In this document: positions 1 through 7,821 of the stretch, piece after piece
How the letters are laid out: every line of letters begins with the position of its first letter
How positions within the stretch are numbered: the stretch's first letter is position 1
Source: Gemmatimonadota bacterium
GTDB lineage: Bacteria; Gemmatimonadota; Gemmatimonadetes; Longimicrobiales; RSA9
Assembly: GCA_039715185.1 (NCBI GenBank)
Contig: JBDLIA010000023.1
Span: 1-41,031 of the forward strand
Length of the DNA: 41,031 bases
Direction of reading: 5' to 3'
Made by a program: the position numbers and the translations under genes
The notes under the pieces: generated by a model
Seen by the model: the letters and a program-made list of their open reading frames with translations, nothing else
Told to the model about the DNA's origin: nothing
Databases searched by the model: none

Positions 1-105
1 GACCTCGTGGCGGTGGCCGGCGATCCGACCCGGGACGTTGCCGCCGCGCGCGACGTGAGGCTGGTCATGCTCGGCGGGGAGGTCGTGCACGCGCGCTCGC
101 CCTGA
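1..105 (+). CDS. Amidohydrolase family protein, C-terminal end only
   Basis: The frame is open from the first base to a TGA at 103-105 and encodes 34 residues that begin DLVAVAGDPTRDV and end GGEVVHARSP. A segment of this kind (ADLV...DP..D......V..V...G..V) is the usual last beta-strand block of metal-dependent amidohydrolases of the imidazolonepropionase/prolidase type. The catalytic barrel lies outside the window, so substrate and metal ligands cannot be judged. The gene converges on the PD40 lipoprotein gene that follows. The family call rests on this short tail and is only moderately secure. Confidence 0.6.
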   Translation, partial: DLVAVAGDPTRDVAAARDVRLVMLGGEVVHARSP

Positions 106-122
106 CGGCGGCCGCGGCCGTC
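104..122. terminator. Possible bidirectional hairpin between convergent genes
   Basis: GACGGC (104-109) pairs with GCCGTC (117-122) around a 7-base GC-rich loop, overlapping the amidohydrolase stop codon. No clear T-run follows, so this is a weak intrinsic-terminator candidate, placed where one would be expected between convergent genes. Confidence 0.3.
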
Positions 123-163
123 TCTGCCACGGGAGGTGGATCGGTCGGCTCCGTCCGCAAGCC

Positions 164-1135
164 TCAGTAGGCCGCTCCGAGCGGCGTCTCGGCGCCTCCA
201 TTCAGCTCGAAGATGAAGAGTCGGCTTTGCTCGCCTCCGCCCTCTCCCCGTGTGGTGTAGCGGCCGAACAGCAAGCGCGTGCCGTCGGGCGACCACGCCA
301 CGTTGCCGCTGTCCGTGTCGTCGATCAGCAGTCGCTTGTTGCCGCCGTCCGCGTCCATCAGCCAGACCGACCAGCGGTCGGTCTCGAAGCTGCCCACCGT
401 GTAGGCGACCGAGAGCCCGTCGGGAGACCACCGCGGATAGGTGTCCGCGTCCGGGTTATCGGTGAGTCGCCGCACGTTGGAGCCGTCGGCGTCCATCACG
501 TAGACCTCGTCGTTGCCGTCCCGGCTGGAGTTGAAGGCGATCCGGTTGCCGTCGGGCGACCAGCGGCCCAGGTAACCCGGACCGGGGTCGTTCGGTAGCA
601 GCCGCACGTTAGAGCCGTCCGGGTCCATCAGGTGGAGGCGTGACCCGTCTTCCGAGTCGCGGTCCGAGGAGAACAGGATCTCCGAGCCCGATGGGGACCA
701 GGCGCCGCCGCCGTCGGACGCCGCCGAACGCGTCAGGTTGCTCTGGTTTTCCCCGTCGGCGTCCATGACGTAGATCTCATCGTTTCCGTCCCGGTAGGAC
801 TTGAAGAGGATGCGGGAGCCATCCGGCGACCAGTCCGCGTCCGCTTCGAAATCCTGGTTGAACGTCAGTCGCGACTCGCCGGCGCCGTCCGCGCCCGCGC
901 GGTAGACCTCGAAGTTGATTGGCCTCTCCGCGCGCACGCCCTCACGATTGGAGATGAACGCGATCGACGATCCGTCCGGCGACCATGCCGGGTGGGTGGA
1001 GCTGCCGAGGTCCTCCAGGACTGCCGCAGCCTCGCTCAACGCCGCTTCCTCCGGCTCGCCGCGATCGCACGCAAGCGCGGCCACGCCAACCGCCAATGCC
1101 AGCAGCCCGCCTGCTCTCCTGCGGTGTTCGCTCAT
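164..1135 (-). CDS. PD40/TolB-like beta-propeller lipoprotein
   Basis: A 323-residue exported protein. The N-terminus (MSEHRRR, then a hydrophobic stretch ending VAALAC) is a lipoprotein signal with the lipobox Cys at residue 23. The body is a chain of about six WD40-like PD40 blades, each carrying WSPDGS..I.F.S.RDG.DE.YVMDADG. This signature is shared with TolB and with surface or periplasmic propellers of soil bacteria. The start is ATG 1133-1135 because GGAGAG lies 9 bases upstream and a signal peptide follows directly; the frame stays open upstream to about 2083 but the extra residues are Arg/Pro-rich and not protein-like. No Pal/Tol genes are adjacent, so it is unlikely to be TolB itself. 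A role as a binding or scaffold propeller is inference. Confidence 0.85.
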   Translation of the reverse strand: MSEHRRRAGGLLALAVGVAALACDRGEPEEAALSEAAAVLEDLGSSTHPAWSPDGSSIAFISNREGVRAERPINFEVYRAGADGAGESRLTFNQDFEADADWSPDGSRILFKSYRDGNDEIYVMDADGENQSNLTRSAASDGGGAWSPSGSEILFSSDRDSEDGSRLHLMDPDGSNVRLLPNDPGPGYLGRWSPDGNRIAFNSSRDGNDEVYVMDADGSNVRRLTDNPDADTYPRWSPDGLSVAYTVGSFETDRWSVWLMDADGGNKRLLIDDTDSGNVAWSPDGTRLLFGRYTTRGEGGGEQSRLFIFELNGGAETPLGAAY

Positions 1136-1224
1136 CGAAACGTGCTCTCCTGGGGTGTCCGTCGCTACGTGTCGATAGGAATGACAGTCTCCGGCCGGCA
1201 ACGGTTGAGTCGGCGTTCGGATCG

Positions 1225-1680
1225 CTACACCTCCGCGTCCAGCACCCTGGCCAGGTACGCCTCCAAGCCACCATGGGCCATGGCGGTGGCGATCCAGGCG
1301 TCGCGCTCGAAGGTCTGTAGCGCCAGGTCCCAGAGGCACACGGAGTTGTGCCCGGGCGGCGCGGGCCGCAGCTCGCCGGGCCGCCGCTCGTCCGACACGA
1401 ACACGTCGTGCAGGAGCTCGTTCCGGTTGGCCCACCGATCGATGAACACCTGGTTGAAGCCTCTGCCCTGGTGGATCCCCACGAAGCCGACGCCGTACGT
1501 CTCGTGCTCGGTGCCCGCCCTCAGCAGCAGTTCGGCGGCGGCACGGGCGCCCGCCTCCAGGTCCGCAGCTAGAGGCGCGCCGGGAAGCGTGATGGAGTAG
1601 GCCTTGAGGCGCCACCCATCGACTGCCCAGAGGCCCACGGGGGTGATCGGTCGGGGGGTGTAGGGCCCAATCATCGGCAT
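1225..1680 (-). CDS. Conserved-looking hypothetical protein, 151 aa
   Basis: A soluble 151-residue protein that begins MPMIGPYTPRPITPVGLW. It has no signal peptide or membrane segment. It has a natural mix of residues (several Trp, Tyr, His) and a central GVGFVGIHQG..FNQVFIDRW block followed by NELLHDVFVS, which reads like a real globular fold rather than a shadow frame. I do not recognise the family. It sits upstream of and in the same direction as the PD40 lipoprotein gene, 89 bases away, so the two may be co-transcribed. The start is ATG 1678-1680; a second ATG lies two codons in, and neither has a strong ribosome binding site. Confidence 0.7.
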   Translation of the reverse strand: MPMIGPYTPRPITPVGLWAVDGWRLKAYSITLPGAPLAADLEAGARAAAELLLRAGTEHETYGVGFVGIHQGRGFNQVFIDRWANRNELLHDVFVSDERRPGELRPAPPGHNSVCLWDLALQTFERDAWIATAMAHGGLEAYLARVLDAEV

Positions 1681-1934
1681 CGGCTCGTTGGGGTAGATAC
1701 GCCCGGCAAACGCGAAAAAAGTGCGCGGGTCGGATCTTCGCGTTCACCCCGCTGGCCGGCAGGTGGCGCCACCGACCGTGCATTGAGCCGACCACAGCGG
1801 CTCCTTTGTCCCTCAACCGCGCGACATTGTCGGCCTCAGTGCACGGACCATGCGGGGCCGGCCCGGACGCCCCCCGGAGGTCCCGATCTTGCCCAAAAGG
1901 AGCGGGCCTCCCCGGCAATTCCAGGAGTGGGAGT

Positions 1935-2567
1935 ATGCGGAACACTTTGAAGCTGGGCGCGATCGCTGCGATCGCGACGCTTGCAATGCCGGCCGACGTG
2001 CTGGCGCAGGTGTGCGTGGGTGAGCCGGTTGGGGCGGGGCAAAGTTCTCTGCAGTTCGGGCTGGGCTTCCCGGGCGGAGGCACCGCCTATAGCGGTTCTG
2101 TGCGCAGCAACCCGGCCGGCGCGGTGTCCTACGAGGCGGGCTACACGCTCACCGACGCGGACAACGCTGCCAGCCCGAACATGCACACCATCTCCGGGCG
2201 GGCCGAGTACGAGTTGCCGTTGCAGGTGGTCGGCGCGTGCGCCAGCGGCGGGCTGGGCTGGAGCACCGCGTCGGACGACGGCGGTGATCTGACCGCCTGG
2301 AGCATCCCGCTGGGCGTCGGATTCGGGTTGGAGATGCCCACGCAGTCGGGATTCTCCATCATTCCACACGTGATGCCGATGTTCGTCTGGCAGCGCGTGT
2401 CCGTCGAAGCGCTGGGCCTGACGGTGTCGGCGAGCGACACGGCATTCGGTTTCCTGGGCGGCCTGACGGTCGGCACGGAGTCGATCTTCGGGGCCGTGCG
2501 CGTCACCACGACGACGTTCGAGGGCGACGACGCGACCTTCTCGCTCGAGGGCGGATTCCTGTTCTAG
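1935..2567 (+). CDS. Secreted outer-membrane beta-barrel-like protein
   Basis: A 210-residue protein with a clear type I signal peptide (MRNTLKLGAIAAIATLAMP, then cleavage near VLAQ). The mature part alternates hydrophobic and polar residues, is rich in Gly, Ala, Thr and Ser, and ends in FSLEGGFLF, a C-terminal Phe as used for BAM-dependent insertion. This suggests a small 8-stranded outer-membrane barrel. The start is ATG 1935 with GGAG just upstream (1924-1932); the frame is open from 1806 but the extra N-terminus would bury the signal peptide. It is divergent from the 151-aa gene across 254 bases in which I see no further gene. Function is unknown. Confidence 0.8.
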   Translation: MRNTLKLGAIAAIATLAMPADVLAQVCVGEPVGAGQSSLQFGLGFPGGGTAYSGSVRSNPAGAVSYEAGYTLTDADNAASPNMHTISGRAEYELPLQVVGACASGGLGWSTASDDGGDLTAWSIPLGVGFGLEMPTQSGFSIIPHVMPMFVWQRVSVEALGLTVSASDTAFGFLGGLTVGTESIFGAVRVTTTTFEGDDATFSLEGGFLF

Positions 2568-2595
2568 GAGGCCGCCTGCATCGAGTTGGAAAGCA

Positions 2596-2625
2596 AGAGG
2601 GAGGGGCCCGCGGGTCGCTCCCTCT
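2596..2625. terminator. Hairpin between convergent genes
   Basis: AGAGGGAG (2596-2603) pairs perfectly with CTCCCTCT (2618-2625) across a 14-base GC-rich loop. It lies between the convergent beta-barrel and MerR-TPR genes and could serve both. There is no strong T-run, so termination strength is uncertain. Confidence 0.45.
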
Positions 2626-2635
2626 CGCTCATCGC

Positions 2636-3490
2636 CTAGTACCTGCCGCCGCGTCGCGAAGCCCCGCTGCGCTTGGTCAGGGCCCGGTAGCTGCGCAGGT
2701 GGGCGAGTGCTTCCTGAGGGTCGCCCCGGACCTCGCGCAGGCGCGCCAGGTTGAAGTGCGCGTCCGCCAGCGCGGGATCCAGGGCCAGCGCGCGCTCGTA
2801 CGCGGCGATCGCCGCCTCCCACCGTTCCGCGTCCTCCAGCACCACTCCCAGATTGAACGCCGCGGTGGCGTCGTCCGGGCGCGCCTCCAGCGCGCCGCGG
2901 TAGTGGAACTCGGCGCGCTCCAGCTCGCCGCGTTCGTGGAGCAGCCGGCCGAGATTGAGGTGGGCGTCCGCGTGCAGCGGATCGCGCTCTATCACCCGAC
3001 GGTACGCCGTGGCGGCCTCGTCCGGGGCGTAGGCCTCGAGCTCGATCGCCAGCTCGAACCACTCCTCCTCGTCCGCGTCGGCGCTGTCGGCGGCGCGCCT
3101 GGCCGACACCGCCAGCGGGGCGATCCGGCCCACCAGCTCGCCGACCTCGAAGTCGAGCTGCAACTGACCGGATTCCGGATTCCACGCCATGCCACCGTGG
3201 CGCACCACGACGCGTTCGGCGTCAGCGGTGATCCGCAGCTGCGAAAGTGAAGCTCCGGTCGGAAGCTGCTTCTGCAGGATGGCGAGGGCTCGGCGTACCC
3301 TCCGCGCCGGCACGCGCGCGTCCAGGAGCCCCTTCGCGGCGCGCAGCAGCACCAGGTCCTGGAACGAGAAGCGGTAGCGGTTGCCGGGCCCGCGGTCGGG
3401 CTGGAGGAAGCCCGCCCGGGCGTACGACCGGATCCGCGCCGGAGGGAGCCCGAGCAGATCGGCGACCTCGCGCGTGGTGTAGGCCTTCAC
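2636..3490 (-). CDS. MerR-type helix-turn-helix protein with C-terminal TPR repeats
   Basis: A 284-residue two-domain protein. Residues 1-70 form a MerR-type winged helix (YTTREVADLLGLPPARIRSY, then a wing with RYRFSFQDLVLLRAAK). A linker region follows, and from about residue 140 there are three to four TPR units (for example ADAHLNLGRLLHERGELERA and AAFNLGVVLEDAERWEAAI). MerR proteins normally carry an effector-binding domain here; the TPR part suggests regulation by protein contact. The start is GTG 3488-3490. Only 21 bases separate it from the end of ku in the same direction, so co-transcription with ku is likely. A role as a regulator or partner of the end-joining genes is inferred from position. 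Confidence 0.88.
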   Translation of the reverse strand: MKAYTTREVADLLGLPPARIRSYARAGFLQPDRGPGNRYRFSFQDLVLLRAAKGLLDARVPARRVRRALAILQKQLPTGASLSQLRITADAERVVVRHGGMAWNPESGQLQLDFEVGELVGRIAPLAVSARRAADSADADEEEWFELAIELEAYAPDEAATAYRRVIERDPLHADAHLNLGRLLHERGELERAEFHYRGALEARPDDATAAFNLGVVLEDAERWEAAIAAYERALALDPALADAHFNLARLREVRGDPQEALAHLRSYRALTKRSGASRRGGRY

Positions 3491-3511
3491 GGCCTTGACC
3501 CTCGCGGGGCG

Positions 3512-4369
3512 CTAGCGGGCGCCCGCGGCCTTCTTTTTCGCGCCCGCGCCTGCCTTGGACCGCGCGGCGCGCTTGGCGGGCTTGCGCTCGGCGTCTTCGT
3601 CGGCCGCGAGGCTCTTCTTGAGGGCGTCCATGAGGTCGATGATCTGCGCCTGCGGCTCCTCCTCCGGAGCGGCGGTGATCTCCTGCCCCTGGATCTTGCC
3701 CTCGATCAGCTCCAGCACCCGCTTGCGCACCTCGTCCGAGTACTTGGTCGGCTCGAACTCCTCGGCCGCGACCTGTTCGATGAGCTGCTTCGCGAGCGTC
3801 AGCTCCTCGTCCTTGACGTCGGCGTCGCCGATGGGGACCTCGGAGAAGTCGCGGACCTCGTCGGCGTAGCGGAGCTGCTCCATGACGATCCCGTCGCGCA
3901 GCGGGCTGAGCAGCACGAGGTACTGCTGGCCGCGGGCCGCGTACCGGCCCAGCGCGGACAGGCCCGTGTCGCGCATGGCGCGGGACAGGAGCCGGTAGGC
4001 GCGATCACCGCCCTTGTCGGGGCCCAGGTAGTAGAACTTGTCGCTGTAAACGCGCTCGACCTGGTCGGCCGGCACGAACTCCTCGATCTGCACCGCGCCG
4101 TCGCTCTGCGCCTCCAGCGCCTTCAGCTCGTCCGGCGTGAAAAGCACGTACTGGTCCTTGGCGAACTCGTAGCCCTTCACCATGTCGTCGCGCGGGACCA
4201 CCGCGCCGTCCTTGGCGCAGACGTACTGCTGCTTGAGCCGCGACCCGCAGTCCTTGTGGATCCAGTTGAACGAGACCTTGGTCGCGGACTCCCCGGTCGA
4301 GTACACCTTCACGGGGACCGACACGAGTCCCCAGGAGACGTTGGCGGTGGCTATGGAACGTGCGCTCAT
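3512..4369 (-). CDS. ku: Ku, DNA-end-binding protein of bacterial NHEJ
   Basis: A 285-residue bacterial Ku homologue. The N-terminus reads MSARSIATANVSWGLVSVPV, followed by FNWIHKDCGSRLKQ, a VYSDKFYYLGP block and RYLVLL-type barrel strands, all typical of the Ku core that forms a ring on double-strand ends. The C-terminus is a Lys/Ala/Arg-rich tail (KPAKRAARSKAGAGAKKK), as in extended bacterial Ku proteins where it aids DNA binding and LigD recruitment. Length is normal. The start is ATG 4367-4369 with GGAAATAGG just upstream. The partner ligase gene ligD lies about 0.9 kb away on the opposite strand, so both core NHEJ components are present. Confidence 0.97.
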   Translation of the reverse strand: MSARSIATANVSWGLVSVPVKVYSTGESATKVSFNWIHKDCGSRLKQQYVCAKDGAVVPRDDMVKGYEFAKDQYVLFTPDELKALEAQSDGAVQIEEFVPADQVERVYSDKFYYLGPDKGGDRAYRLLSRAMRDTGLSALGRYAARGQQYLVLLSPLRDGIVMEQLRYADEVRDFSEVPIGDADVKDEELTLAKQLIEQVAAEEFEPTKYSDEVRKRVLELIEGKIQGQEITAAPEEEPQAQIIDLMDALKKSLAADEDAERKPAKRAARSKAGAGAKKKAAGAR

Positions 4370-4404
4370 GGCCTATTTCCAGGGCTGTTGAACAGGGGGC
4401 AGGA

Positions 4405-4433
4405 AATATCGAAGCCCGGAACGGCCAGGGCAA
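4405..4433 (-). promoter_or_regulatory. Candidate sigma70-type promoter for ku
   Basis: On the minus strand TTGCCC (4433-4428) and GATATT (4410-4405) are separated by 17 bases, each matching 4 of 6 consensus positions. The pair sits in the 81-base gap between the SGNH gene and ku, about 35 bases before the ku start, so ku and the MerR-TPR gene could be transcribed independently of the SGNH gene. Prediction only. Confidence 0.35.
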
Positions 4434-4450
4434 CGACGATCTGCCTCGCG

Positions 4451-5251
4451 TCACGGCCGCGGCGCCCGCGCCCACTCGGCGTTGGCCGCCGCGGCCGCGT
4501 CCGCGAGGGCGTCCTGGACGGCGGCATCGATCGGCACGGGGGTCGCCGCCGGGATGACGTCGGGCAGGCCCGTCAGGTCGACCTCGGTGAGCTGGCCGAG
4601 CATTGTCAGCGCCGCCAGATAGCTGCCCAGCGCGCTGGGATGGAACGCGTCGGGCCCGTACAGCGGCAGGCCCGGGTCGCGGTCCCACGCCGCCAGCCAC
4701 GCCGATCCGGCGGGGAAGAGGTAGCCCTCCACGGCGTCCGCGGCCGCCGCGTAGGAGTCCTCCACCCCGGGGAAGTCGAACGAACGCGCCTCCGCCGGCC
4801 ACACCATGTACAGCGCGGGCACCGCACCCGCAGCGCGGATCTCGGAGGCGAATAGGCCGCTGAACTCCAGCAGGGAGGGGCGGCCTTCGGTGGCAGAGGG
4901 TCCCTGCTGCATGATGACCAGGTCCCAGCCGCTTTGTGCGATGAGCGCTCGCGCCGTGCCTTCCGCCCAGTGGTCCTGAAGGCCGAAATTCGGGAACGCC
5001 ACGCTGCGCACGTCCGGGTCCGCGCCCGCGTCGGCCAGCATCCGCTCGAGCATCGACGGCAGGTCGTTGGTGAAGGTCAGGCTGTTGCCCACGAAGAGGA
5101 CCGCGAGCGCGGCCTCGTCCGGGGGGTCGCCGCCGTTCCCGCCCGGGGCGGCCGGCGAGGAACCGCACGCGGCCCACAGAGCGAGCGCGAGGACGGGGAC
5201 GACCGTCATCCGGCCGGCTCCGCGACGGAGGGAGTCAGGAAGCATTCGCAT
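4451..5251 (-). CDS. SGNH/GDSL-type hydrolase lipoprotein
   Basis: A 266-residue exported lipoprotein. Two Arg residues precede a hydrophobic segment ending ALWAAC, with the lipobox Cys at residue 29. The mature part has the SGNH block I as FVGNSLTFTND (nucleophile candidate Ser57) and, near the C-terminus, DAFHPSALG with the Asp and His of block V. The family covers esterases, lipases and carbohydrate deacetylases; the substrate cannot be read from sequence. The start is ATG 5249-5251; ATG codons at 5245 and 5209 are alternatives, but the last would drop the positively charged n-region. The gene precedes ku in the same direction and starts only 29 bases from ligD on the other strand. A direct role of a lipoprotein hydrolase in DNA repair is not expected. 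Confidence 0.85.
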   Translation of the reverse strand: MRMLPDSLRRGAGRMTVVPVLALALWAACGSSPAAPGGNGGDPPDEAALAVLFVGNSLTFTNDLPSMLERMLADAGADPDVRSVAFPNFGLQDHWAEGTARALIAQSGWDLVIMQQGPSATEGRPSLLEFSGLFASEIRAAGAVPALYMVWPAEARSFDFPGVEDSYAAAADAVEGYLFPAGSAWLAAWDRDPGLPLYGPDAFHPSALGSYLAALTMLGQLTEVDLTGLPDVIPAATPVPIDAAVQDALADAAAAANAEWARAPRP

Positions 5252-5273
5252 ACGGTGTCTCGCGGGTCATATT
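5245..5273 (+). promoter_or_regulatory. Candidate promoter giving a leaderless ligD message
   Basis: TTCGCA (5245-5250), a 17-base spacer and CATATT (5268-5273) each match 4 of 6 sigma70 consensus positions. The -10 ends 7 bases before the ligD ATG at 5281, so transcription would begin at or next to the start codon. This fits the absence of a Shine-Dalgarno sequence before that ATG. The elements overlap the first codons of the SGNH gene on the other strand. Weak, prediction only. Confidence 0.3.
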
Positions 5274-5280
5274 GGCCGCC

Positions 5281-7821
5281 ATGGGTGCCAAGAAGAAGAA
5301 CGCGCCAGGCGGCCTGGATGCTTACCACGCCAAGCGCTCGGCCGGCGCGACGTCCGAGCCCGCGGGCAGCGTGGCGACCCCGGGCGGGCGCCGCTTCGTC
5401 GTGCAGAAGCACGCGGCGACGAGCACGCACTTCGACCTCCGGCTCGAGCACGACGGCGTCCTCAAGTCCTGGGCCGTGCCCAAGGGTCCCAGTTACGACA
5501 CCGCGCAGAAGCGTTTGGCCGTACACGTGGAGGATCACCCCGTGGAGTACGTCGAGTTCGAGGGCGTCATCCCCGAGGGCAACTACGGCGCGGGCGCCGT
5601 GATCGTGTGGGACATCGGCCATTACCTGCCGCTCGAGCCGATCGACGAGGGCTTCGAGAAGGGCAAGCTCCTGTTCGAGCTGCGGGGCCACAAGCTGCGC
5701 GGCCGCTGGACCCTCGTGAAGATGAAGAAGACGGAGAAAGAGTGGCTCCTCATCAAGGAGCGGGACGCCCTGGCCCGCCCGGGAGAGCCGGACGACTTCG
5801 TCCGGACCTCGGTCTTCTCCGGCCTCACCGTGGAGGAGCTGGGCGAGGGCGTCGACCCCGCCGGGCCCGCGCTCCGTTTGCTGAAGCGGTGGGAGAAAAA
5901 GGACGAGGGGGTCGTGCGTCGGAGCAGGCTTCGCATCGACGACGCGAAGTTCATGCTGGCGACCAAGCACGAGGAGGCGTTTTCAGACCCCGGGTGGCTG
6001 TTCGAGCTGAAGTACGATGGATATCGCCTGATGTGCGGAAAGGACGGCGAGGAAGTCCGGCTCCTCACCCGTAACGGCAACGACGCCACGGCCACCTTTC
6101 CGGAAGTGGCACGGGCGCTCAGGCGTCTCCCGTTCGAGCACGTCGTCCTGGACGGCGAGGTCGTCGTCCACGACGAGAACGGGCTGCCCAGCTTCCAGCG
6201 GCTGCAGCAGCGCGGGCGCTTGTCCAAGCCGCGCGAGATCATGCGCCGCGCGATAGAGCTGCCCGCGATCCTGTACACGTTCGACGTCCTGGCGCTGGAG
6301 GGCCGCGACGTGCGCCGGGTGCCGCTCGTGGACCGCAAGAAGCTGCTGCGCGAGGTGCTTCCGGAGCTCGGCACGCTGCGGCTTTCGGACCACGTCGCGG
6401 GCCGGGGGGAGCGCTTCTACGCGCAGGTGGACCGCATGCAGCTCGAGGGAATGGTGGCCAAGCGCGCCGACTCGCCCTATCGGGGCGGCCGCTCGTCGGA
6501 CTGGCGGAAGATCCGCGCGGACCGCACCGAGGACCTGGTGGTCGTAGGCTTCACCGAGCCCAAGGGATCACGGGGCGGGCTCGGCGCGCTGCACCTGGGG
6601 GCCTACGTGGGCGAGGAGCTGCGCTACGCCGGCCGAGCGGGGAGCGGCTTCACCGCCAAGCAGCTCGAGGAGACGCGCGCCGAGCTCGAGGAGCTGCGCG
6701 TGGCCAAGCCGTCCTGCACGCGGGCCCCGAAGGGGAAGGAGCATGTCTGGGTGCGCCCGGAGCTAGTGGCAGAGGTTCGCTACCGCGAGTGGACGGAGGA
6801 TGACCTGCTGCGCCACCCGGTGTTCCTGCGCTTCCGGGACGACAAGCCGCCCGAGGAGTGCGTGCACCCCACCGCCGACCGGTCCGCAGACTCCGAGGAG
6901 ATAGCCTTGGTCGAGCACAAAGAGTCGAACCCAGGACCCGAGGTGGCGCTCACCAACCTCGACAAGATCTTCTGGCCCGAGGAGGGCTACACCAAGGGCG
7001 ACCTGATCGAGTACTACCGTGCCGTCGCAGACTGGATGCTCCCCTACATGGCCGAGCGCCCGATCGTGCTTACGCGCTACCCCGACGGCATCGACGGCAA
7101 GTTCTTCTTCCAGAAGGATGCGCCGTCGTGGGCGCCCGAGTGGATCCGCACCGAGACCGTGTGGAGCGAGGACAGCGAGCGCGAGCTGCACTACTTCATC
7201 GGCGGCGATCTGCCCACGCTCCTCTTCCTGGCCAACTCGGCCGCCATCGTCATGCACCTGTGGGCCAGCCGCCTGCCGGACCTGGAGCACCCCGACTGGT
7301 GCATTCTGGACCTCGACCCAAAGGAGGCTCCGTTCACCGACGTGGTGAAGGTCGCCAAGGTCGCCAAGCAGGTTTGCGACGACCTCGAACTGCCGACCTA
7401 CGTGAAGACCAGCGGCTCGTCCGGGCTGCACCTGCTGATCCCGCTCGGCAGGCAGCTCACGCACGACCAGTCCAAGGTGCTCGCCGAGCTGATCGCGAGG
7501 GTCGTAGTGGGCGAGGCCGAGGACATCGCGACGGTGGTGCGCAATCCCAAGAAGAGGGAAGGGAAGGTCTACGTCGACTTCCTGCAGAACGGCTGGGGCA
7601 AGCTGCTCGTATCGCCCTACAGCGTACGGCCGGTGCCCGGCGCGCAGGTCTCTGCGCCGCTGCGCTGGAAGGAGGTGACCGCTAGTCTGACCCTCGACAA
7701 ATTCACGATCAAAAGCGTGCCGCGCCGCGTGCGCGCGCTCAAGGAGGACCCCATGCTGAACGTGCTCAGCGAGAAGCCGGACCTGACGGGGGCGCTCACC
7801 AGGCTGCAGGAGAAGCTGTGA
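5281..7821 (+). CDS. ligD: LigD, multidomain ATP-dependent DNA ligase of NHEJ (PE-LIG-POL)
   Basis: An 846-residue LigD with all three activities. Residues about 35-150 are the 3'-phosphoesterase (HFDLRLEHDG with H50, D52, H57, and VEDHPVEY with H86). Residues about 225-535 are the ATP-dependent ligase, with KYDG and nucleophilic Lys244, the VVLDGEVVV strand and the EGMVAKR motif. From about residue 554 is the primase-like polymerase (ALTNLDKIFWPEEGYTKGDL), with catalytic LDLDP (D677, D679). The order PE-LIG-POL is that of Pseudomonas LigD rather than Mycobacterium. ATG 5281 is preferred; an in-frame TTG lies at 5272. It is divergent from ku and ends in a GTGA overlap with the next gene, so it leads a three-gene run. 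Confidence 0.97.
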   Translation: MGAKKKNAPGGLDAYHAKRSAGATSEPAGSVATPGGRRFVVQKHAATSTHFDLRLEHDGVLKSWAVPKGPSYDTAQKRLAVHVEDHPVEYVEFEGVIPEGNYGAGAVIVWDIGHYLPLEPIDEGFEKGKLLFELRGHKLRGRWTLVKMKKTEKEWLLIKERDALARPGEPDDFVRTSVFSGLTVEELGEGVDPAGPALRLLKRWEKKDEGVVRRSRLRIDDAKFMLATKHEEAFSDPGWLFELKYDGYRLMCGKDGEEVRLLTRNGNDATATFPEVARALRRLPFEHVVLDGEVVVHDENGLPSFQRLQQRGRLSKPREIMRRAIELPAILYTFDVLALEGRDVRRVPLVDRKKLLREVLPELGTLRLSDHVAGRGERFYAQVDRMQLEGMVAKRADSPYRGGRSSDWRKIRADRTEDLVVVGFTEPKGSRGGLGALHLGAYVGEELRYAGRAGSGFTAKQLEETRAELEELRVAKPSCTRAPKGKEHVWVRPELVAEVRYREWTEDDLLRHPVFLRFRDDKPPEECVHPTADRSADSEEIALVEHKESNPGPEVALTNLDKIFWPEEGYTKGDLIEYYRAVADWMLPYMAERPIVLTRYPDGIDGKFFFQKDAPSWAPEWIRTETVWSEDSERELHYFIGGDLPTLLFLANSAAIVMHLWASRLPDLEHPDWCILDLDPKEAPFTDVVKVAKVAKQVCDDLELPTYVKTSGSSGLHLLIPLGRQLTHDQSKVLAELIARVVVGEAEDIATVVRNPKKREGKVYVDFLQNGWGKLLVSPYSVRPVPGAQVSAPLRWKEVTASLTLDKFTIKSVPRRVRALKEDPMLNVLSEKPDLTGALTRLQEKL

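Noticed and set aside
1136-2083. N-terminal extension of the PD40 lipoprotein frame up to 2083
   Set aside because: The extension covers the 151-aa gene in another frame, is not protein-like, and would bury the lipoprotein signal.
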